Source of the DNA: Paraspadella gotoi
Taxonomy: Eukaryota > Chaetognatha
Assembly (NCBI GenBank): GCA_051294375.1
Contig: CM119264.1
Location: forward strand, 26,063,011-26,127,010
Length of the DNA stretch: 64,000 nt
Direction: 5' to 3'
Below are positions 57,482 to 64,000 of the stretch, piece by piece. The notes beneath the pieces were generated by a model. It was not told where the DNA came from. It searched no databases and was given only the letters and a program-made list of their open reading frames with translations. A program made the translations under genes and the position numbers. Within the stretch, counting starts at the first letter, position 1. Every line of letters starts with the position of its first letter.

Positions 57482-57755
57482 AGCGAGAGTGAGTGAAGTG
57501 ACGGAGCGAGAGACGGAGGAGAGAGAGTAAGAAAAAGTGGCAGAGGCCGAGCGTTTGGCAAATTGGCAGAAATCGGCGAGAGAGGAAATGAAGCTCTCGT
57601 TTAAGGAAAAAAAAGGAGGAAAAGGAAAAGAAAAAAAGAGGAAAGAGGAAAGAAAATTAAAAAGAGAAGAAAAAAGAAAAAGAATTGGAAAAAAAAAAGA
57701 AACGAGTGAAAAAAGAAAGAAAGAAGAGAAAGGAAAGTAAAGGAAACTAAGTCAA
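56690..57755. repeat. kilobase-scale polypurine tract
   Basis: Apart from short breaks, about 1 kb of plus-strand A/G with GAA, GAAA, GGAA and GA units. Lys/Glu/Arg frames here are repeat translations. Confidence 0.85.
56890..57225. repeat. ~140-bp direct duplication flanking a 25-N gap (57029-57053)
   Basis: GAAAGTCGGATCCTCGGAG and the following 120 bp at 56895-57028 are repeated at about 57092-57225. Confidence 0.88.
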
Positions 57756-57833
57756 ACTCCGTCGTTAAACTTAACTCGAATTCATCGGAAACTCCACTTT
57801 TGGCCGAAAAAGGAATAAACATGCAGTCGAGTC

Positions 57834-58641
57834 GTGAACTCATGAGTTCGGCTCACGGACTCTGGTCGTGCTTGAGCCGCTGAACTGCAAGGCTCCTTGC
57901 AAACAGCTAGTGGGGTTAGCTTATCGGTTTTGAATTTTGTCAATATAAGTATTTGTATTTGAATACATACCCGCTTGTTTTTAAGCTGTTCTGTTTAGCT
58001 TACTGGTTCCATAGATTTGACTTATGCTTTCAGCTCATGGTTTTCGGCTTTCGGTAAAAAAACCGATAAACTTTATCCATTGGGAAGCAAAGGTTTAGAG
58101 TGAGAAGAAAAGGTGTTGCTTATATATTAGATATATATATATATAAGACAGACGGAAAAAACAGAAAAAGAAAAAAAAAGAAAAACGGAAAAAGAAAAAT
58201 TAGAGCCACATTAAACACAATCATATCCGTTGAAAATGATTGTTTATTTAAATCTCGATTCTCACGAAATGTCATAAATAAAAATGAAACAAATAGGTTC
58301 ACTCCTCTTCACCCCTTCACTCCATTATATCCCCACCTTTAACTCCTTACCCTTTGCCACTCTCAGCCACTCCTCGGCTCTCGGGGCAGATTTCTCTCTT
58401 CGGAAAAAGTAAACGGATTTCTTGGAAATTCTATTAAATCTTTTTCCGTTCGCAGAAGGAAGGGTTTTTTCGGCCGGGTGGTTGGATGGCTCCGGGTGGC
58501 GGGTGGAAATGAGTGGATGGGGGATGGGATAAATGATGGAAAAGACCCGAATGCACCATAACCCTGTTGAACCTAAACAAACTTGACCTTTTGGAGGGAG
58601 AAGGGACGTTTTAAAAACTCCTCGCTGTCCCTTCAATTATT

Positions 58642-58694
<53 letters not shown>

Positions 58695-59029
58695 TTTGGT
58701 TAAAAAAATAAAGAACGGCGCAAAGCTCCTAACGACTGAGCTAAGAAGTATCGACACCTGCTCAAACCTGACAAAGACGGATTGATAAGCGGTCCTTTCC
58801 TTTTCTCCCCGGCGACAGTTCAGAATAAAGGTTTGCCAAAAAAAGAATAAACGCTCTGAAAAATTTTTAAGTGGTATTATAATTGTTATTATTATTGTTA
58901 TTATTATTTCCTAGGACAGAAATAACAGATATTAGTGAAAGCTTTACACTTGAGAGTCCCTACGAAGTCACGAAAATGTTTAATGTTTTCCGAATGATAA
59001 AGCCAACGCGAATCAATCTCTCTATCTCT

Positions 59030-59064
<35 letters not shown>

Positions 59065-59863
59065 AAAGAGAGAATATGCATCGATCGTGAACTATGAGTT
59101 CGGCTCACGGACTCTGGTCGTGCTTGAGCCGCTGAACTGCAAGCCCTCCTGCAAACAGCTAGTGGGTAGCTTATCGGTTTTGAATTTGTCATATAAGATT
59201 TGTATTTGAATACATACCCGCTTGTTTTAAACTGTTCTGTTTAGCTTACTGGTTCCATAGATTTGACTTATGCTTTCACTCATGTTTCGGCTTTCGGTAA
59301 AAAAAACCGATAACTTTATCCATTGGAAGCAAAGGTTTAGAGTGAGAAGAAAAGGTGTTGCTTAATATATTAGATTATTATATATAAGACAGACGGAAAA
59401 AAACAGAAAAAGAAAAAAAAGAAAAACGGAAAAAGAAAAATTAGAGCCACATTATAACACATCAATACGTTGAAATGATTGTTTATTAAATCTCGATTCT
59501 CACGAAATGTCATAAATAAAAATGAAACAAATAGGTTCCATCTCTCACCCTTCACTCCATTATATCCCACCTTTAACTCTTACCTTTTGCCATTCTCACC
59601 ACTCCTCGCTCTCGGGCAGATTTCTCTCTTCGGAAAAAGTAAACGGATTTCTTGGAAATTCTATTAAATTTTTCCGTCGAGAAGGAGGGTTTTTCGGCCG
59701 GTGGTTGATGGCTCCGGTGGCGGGTGGAATGATGGATGGGGATGGGATAATGATGGAAAAGACCCGAATGCACCATAACCCTGTGAACCTAAACAAACTT
59801 GACCTTTTGGAGGGAGAAGGGACGTTTTAAAAACTCCTGCTGTCCCTTACAATTATTTTCTCT

Positions 59864-59911
<48 letters not shown>

Positions 59912-59922
59912 TCTCTGCTTCG

Positions 59923-59955
<33 letters not shown>

Positions 59956-60288
59956 CTTTTGGTTAAAAAAAATAAAGAACGGCGCAAAGCTCCTAACGAC
60001 TGAGCTAAGAAGTATCGACACCTGCTCAAACCTGACAAAGACGGATTGAATAAGCGGTCCTTTCTTTTCTCCCCGGCGACAGTTCAGAATAAAGGTTGCC
60101 AAAAAAAGAATAAACGCTCTGAAAAATTTTAAGTGTATTATAATTGTTATTATTATTGTTATTATTATTTCCTAGGACAGAAATAACAGATATTAGTGAA
60201 AGTTTTACACTTGAGAGTCCTACGAAGTCAAGAAATGTTGAATGTTTCCGAATGATAAAGCCAACCGCGAATTCAATTCTCTCTATCT

Positions 60289-60300
<12 letters not shown>
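57834..60300. repeat. tandem duplication, unit ~1.25 kb
   Basis: 57834-59063 and 59087-60300 are the same sequence with many one-base indels. Each unit ends in a (CT)n tract. No gene is recognised in either. Confidence 0.9.
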
Positions 60301-60383
<83 letters not shown>

Positions 60384-60551
60384 GTGTCCCAGAAATCATC
60401 AGTTTTCGCTCCACATAACGAAACTCTGCCCCCCCCCCCGCCCTCCCCCGCGGCCGCTCGGGCGGAGGGAAAGAAGATTGATTAAAATCCTCCGCCGAAG
60501 TTGCAATGAATAAAGTGAGAAACGAGAAAATTTCTGTTTTGACAAATGGAG

Positions 60552-60623
<72 letters not shown>

Positions 60624-60706
60624 GTGAACTCCCTCTCGATCTCTCGCTGGAAGAAGAGGAAAAGGGGAAAGGAGAGCGTTGACATTTTGAGAATGGTGCA
60701 AAATAG

Positions 60707-60781
<75 letters not shown>

Positions 60782-61117
60782 AGAGAGAGCGAGAGGGCGA
60801 AGTGATGCAAACTCCTGATGAGTTGAAGCCAAATGGTTGAAAAGGAGGAAGGAGATGAAAATACAGAATGAATCTTTTAAGTAGTATGGAGGAATCTTGG
60901 AGATAGAATGATGAGATGAGGATGAAGATTGATTACGCAGGCAAAAGGAGATTAGAAGACGGTGATAAATTTATTAATTTAATTGGTTATGTAACCAAAT
61001 TGAAGACGATTATAAAGAAGGATGGAGATGAAATGTCGTTTAGAATATGACGCAATTTTACTAAAGTGCGGTGTCAATGAGTGACAAATCTANNNNNNNN
61101 NNNNNNNNNNNNNNNNN

Positions 61118-61195
<78 letters not shown>

Positions 61196-61366
61196 GTCGT
61201 GTCTCCCAGAAATCATCAGTTTTCGCTCCACAATAACGAAACTCTGCCCCCCCCGCCCTCCCCCCCCGCGGCCGCTTCGGGCGGAGGGAAGAGATTGATT
61301 AAAATCCTCCGCCGAAGTTGCAATGAATAAAGTGAGAAACGAGAAAATTTCTTGTTTTGACAAATG

Positions 61367-61439
<73 letters not shown>

Positions 61440-61582
61440 TGGGTGACTCCCTCTCGATCTTCGCTGGAAGAAGAGGAAAAGGAGGAAAGGAGAGCGTTGA
61501 CATTTTGGAGAATGGTGCAAAAATAGAGAGAGAGAGAGAGAGAGAGAGAGGAGGAGAGAAGGGAGCGGAGAGAGGAAGAGAG

Positions 61583-61620
<38 letters not shown>

Positions 61621-61925
61621 AGAGAGAGCGAGAGGGCGAAGTGATGCCAAACTCCTGATGAGTTGGAAGCAAATGGTTGAAAAGGAGGAAGGAGAATGAA
61701 AATACAGAATGAATCTTTTAAGTAGATGGAGATCTTGGAGATAGAATGATGAGATGAGGATGAGAGTGATTACGCAGGCAAAAGGAGATTAGAAGACGGT
61801 GATAAATTACATTAATTAATTTGGTTAGGTAACCAAATTGAAGACGAATTATAAAGAAGGATGAGATGAAATGTCGTTTAGAATATGACGCAATTTACTT
61901 CAAAGTGCGGTGTCAATGAGTGACA
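60285..61925. repeat. tandem duplication, unit ~0.81 kb, around a 25-N gap
   Basis: 60285-61092 and 61118-61925 match with small indels. Both contain (CT)n, a GC-rich spot with a NotI site (GCGGCCGC), and two (GA)n tracts. The gap is 61093-61117. Confidence 0.92.

Positions 61926-64000
<2,075 letters not shown>

Noticed and set aside
57537-57740. Frame AEAERLANWQKSAREEMKLS as a possible rod exon
   Set aside because: It looks coiled-coil like, but the upstream sequence is purine-rich, with no pyrimidine tract for a plus-strand acceptor, and the rest of the frame is Lys/Glu repeat.

Overview
This is an animal (metazoan) nuclear scaffold, probably from an invertebrate I cannot place more closely. 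The evidence is GT-AG introns between GC-rich exons, a muscle-type myosin II motor gene with at least 20 coding exons, and AT-rich introns packed with (GA)n/(CT)n, (GAAA)n and (GAC)n microsatellites. There is no prokaryotic organisation. The thirteen N runs mostly have fixed sizes: six of 25 N and two of 10 N.

Layout: 1-3.7 kb holds low-complexity and minisatellite DNA with one small GC-rich island. 3.78-6.30 kb (minus strand) is a FAD-dependent amine oxidase of the sarcosine/pipecolate oxidase family (PIPOX/MSOX) in four recognisable exons. Its fourth exon is broken by three frame changes and the last C-terminal piece was not found. 7.6-22.7 kb is three copies of one locus. Copies 1 and 2 share a 5,055-bp block with no difference found, and each stops at a 25-N gap. 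Copy 3 differs by many one-base indels and lacks a 2,986-bp insertion carried by the other two. That insertion is a DNA transposon-like element with about 840-bp inverted arms and a 4-bp target duplication (CATA), and copy 3 provides the empty site. 24-27.6 kb is a large inverted duplication around N gaps. 28-33.7 kb is simple repeat and gene-free. 33.71-35.04 kb (plus) is a two-exon drug/metabolite-transporter (EamA-like) gene. 35-39.1 kb holds microsatellites, a small hairpin MITE-like element and degenerate CCCTAA-type repeats.

39.16-54.69 kb (plus) is the main gene, a class II (muscle-type) myosin heavy chain. Switch I, P-loop, switch II, the SH2/SH1 helices, converter and two light-chain sites are all visible. 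All splice phases agree across 20 exons once five or so one-base deletions in exons 3, 5 and 6 are allowed for. The predicted protein is only about 1,160 residues: the lever arm leads into roughly 200 residues of coiled coil and then an unrecognised non-coiled C-terminal exon with a stop, instead of the usual rod of about 1,100 residues. This is either a short-tailed myosin II or a gene whose rod exons are missing from the assembly. 54.7-64 kb is purine/pyrimidine-rich DNA with two more tandem duplications (57.8-60.3 and 60.3-61.9 kb) and no supported gene.

Much of the repeat structure looks technical. Near-duplicates differing by single-base indels sit beside 25-N gaps, as expected from gap filling with unpolished long reads. 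The most biological leads are the short-tailed myosin with its unknown C-terminal exon, the full/empty transposon site, and an array of seven CACGTG motifs in a myosin intron.
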